Assembly (NCBI GenBank): GCA_023448955.1
Contig: JAEXJU010000016.1
Location: forward strand, 1-5,720
Direction: 5' to 3'
From: Bacteroidota bacterium
Lineage (GTDB): Bacteria > Bacteroidota > Bacteroidia > Flavobacteriales > Weeksellaceae
Length of the DNA: 5,720 nt
Position 1 is the first letter of the stretch, and each line of letters starts with the position of its first letter. The translations under genes were made by a program, and so were the position numbers. Shown piece by piece: positions 4,353-5,720 of the stretch. The notes beneath the pieces were generated by a model that did no database searches, was not told where the DNA came from, and worked only from the letters and a program-made list of their open reading frames with translations.

Positions 4353-5720
4353 CTAACTCAAAATCCTATTCAGAACCAGATTCACTTCATCCACATTTTT
4401 TACATTGTCTTTCCTCATCATCAGCTGGTTGTTCTTTTCTTTTAACGTCGCTTCTGCCGGATTTTGTGTGAGATAAGCAATCATTTTCTTGAATTTCTCA
4501 CTTTGGTAAAATTTATCCTGAGGATTCGCTGGGAAATAGCCTAAGAACACTTTATTCTTCACTACCAATTTATCAAATCCAATTTCCGCAGCCAGCCATT
4601 TCAGCTCCACAGATTTTAGAAGATTAATCGCTTCATCAGGCAATTTTCCGAATCGGTCTGTGAGTTCATTTTCAAATTGTTGCAATTCTTTAGCATTCTG
4701 AACATCTGCTAGTTTTTGGTATAATGACAGCCGCTCTTCCGTAGAACTCACATAATCATCAGGTAACATCAACTCCAGGTCTGTATCAATATTCACTTCT
4801 TTGGTAGATCTGAAAAGTTTGTTCCTGTCTTCCTCATTTTCGAAAAGATTTTCAAAATTCTCATCATCTTTCAGTTCTTCCAACGCTTCCTGCATCATCT
4901 TCTGGTAAGTCTCAAATCCCATTTCATTAATGAAACCACTTTGTTCAGCACCCAGCAAATCGCCTGCTCCACGGATTTCCAGGTCTTTCATCGCAATCTG
5001 GAAACCGCTTCCGAGATCCGAGAATTGCTCAATCGCCTCGAGACGCTTCCTCGCATCGGACGTCATCATATCAAATGGCGGCGTTATCAGGTAACAGAAT
5101 GCTTTTCTGTTGCTTCGCCCTACTCTTCCACGCATCTGGTGCAGGTCTGCCATTCCGAAACGTTGCGCATCATTGATAAAAATCGTATTCGCATTCGGGA
5201 CATCCACACCGGATTCTACAATAGTTGTGGAAACGAGAACATCGTATTTTCCTTCCATAAAATCGAGGATATTCGTTTCCATTTGTTTCCCATCCATCTG
5301 ACCGTGACCGGTAATGACCCTTGCATCCGGAACCAGTCTTTGGATCAATCCGGCAATATCTTTCAGGTTTTCTATTCTGTTATTGATGAAATAAACCTGC
5401 CCATCGCGCTGCAATTCGTAGGAAACCGCATCCCGGATAATTTCTTCGCTGAAACCAATGATACTGGTATCAACAGGTTGCCTGTTAGGTGGTGGCGTTT
5501 TAATAACCGATAAATCTCTTGCAGCCATCAATGAGAATTGCAAAGTCCGTGGAATCGGAGTCGCTGTTAGAGTTAATGTATCAACATTGGTTTTAAGCGT
5601 TTTTAATTTATCCTTGACGGAAACGCCGAATTTATGTTCCTCATCAATAATCAATAAGCCTAAATCCTTGAATTTTATATCCTTACCAACCAGCTGATGC
5701 GTTCCGATAACAATATCGAT
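4353..5720 (-). CDS. mfd: Transcription-repair coupling factor Mfd, C-terminal part (5' end outside window)
   Basis: The frame is open to the window edge on the minus strand, so the start is missing; 455 C-terminal residues are visible of an expected 1100 or more. Mfd is a DNA translocase that removes stalled RNA polymerase at lesions and recruits UvrA. In this fragment IGTHQLVGKDIKF is followed by Walker B/motif II DEEH (residues 26-29), motif III (LTATPIPRTL, about 50-59), motif IV/V (VLVSTTIVESGVDVPNANTI), and motif VI (HQMRGRVGRSNRKAFCYL). Next comes the TRG relay region (LEIRGAGDLLGAEQSGFINE), which couples ATP hydrolysis to translocation in Mfd and RecG. The C-terminal domain (LELMLPDDYVSSTEERLSLY and onward) is the autoinhibitory D7 domain specific to Mfd, which excludes RecG. 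Related proteins usually have DEEQ in motif II; here it is DEEH. The stop is TAG at 4353, with no hairpin after it, so transcription may run on into the antitoxin gene. Confidence 0.97.
   Translation of the reverse strand: MDIVIGTHQLVGKDIKFKDLGLLIIDEEHKFGVSVKDKLKTLKTNVDTLTLTATPIPRTLQFSLMAARDLSVIKTPPPNRQPVDTSIIGFSEEIIRDAVSYELQRDGQVYFINNRIENLKDIAGLIQRLVPDARVITGHGQMDGKQMETNILDFMEGKYDVLVSTTIVESGVDVPNANTIFINDAQRFGMADLHQMRGRVGRSNRKAFCYLITPPFDMMTSDARKRLEAIEQFSDLGSGFQIAMKDLEIRGAGDLLGAEQSGFINEMGFETYQKMMQEALEELKDDENFENLFENEEDRNKLFRSTKEVNIDTDLELMLPDDYVSSTEERLSLYQKLADVQNAKELQQFENELTDRFGKLPDEAINLLKSVELKWLAAEIGFDKLVVKNKVFLGYFPANPQDKFYQSEKFKKMIAYLTQNPAEATLKEKNNQLMMRKDNVKNVDEVNLVLNRILS

Noticed and set aside
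4941..5513. Long plus-strand open frame inside mfd
   Set aside because: It lies antisense to conserved Mfd helicase motifs, starts at a non-preferred position and gives a Cys/His/Ile-rich protein with no recognisable domain; it is a shadow of mfd.

Overview
This AT-rich window looks like chromosomal DNA from a member of the Bacteroidota, most likely a Flavobacteriia/Weeksellaceae (Chryseobacterium-like) species. The assignment rests on three things: the flavour of the proteins, the near absence of Shine-Dalgarno sequences before start codons, and two TAnnTTTG boxes (the Bacteroidota -7 promoter element) just upstream of genes. No phage, IS, tRNA, rRNA or CRISPR sequence was seen. The genes are packed tightly, and no stretch over 300 bases lacks a gene.

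The left arm (about 1-1316) runs on the plus strand. It holds the 3' end of a SulP anion transporter with its STAS domain, then a complete beta-class carbonic anhydrase 48 bases downstream. The pair suggests bicarbonate uptake coupled to CO2/bicarbonate interconversion. A strong hairpin ends this unit.

The rest (1310-5720) runs on the minus strand and converges on that hairpin. In transcription order it holds: the C-terminal 40% or so of mfd (transcription-repair coupling factor); a small RelB-like antitoxin candidate with its own -7 box and a 12-bp palindrome; a RelE/ParE-type toxin whose reading frame is broken by a TAA at codon 10; a secreted protein of unknown function; a lipoprotein with degenerate YD-like repeats; and peptidyl-tRNA hydrolase (pth).

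The most interesting point is the toxin-antitoxin module between mfd and the secreted protein. Read through the single TAA, the minus strand from 4113 to 3820 encodes a full-length 97-codon RelE/ParE-like toxin that starts with ATG inside the antitoxin gene. Without readthrough, no ATG remains for the toxin domain. The module therefore looks like an antitoxin with a freshly killed toxin. The same base that creates the toxin stop also lies in the last codons of the antitoxin, so one substitution could have changed both proteins. Nothing else in the window looks like an undescribed system; most of it is ordinary core genome.
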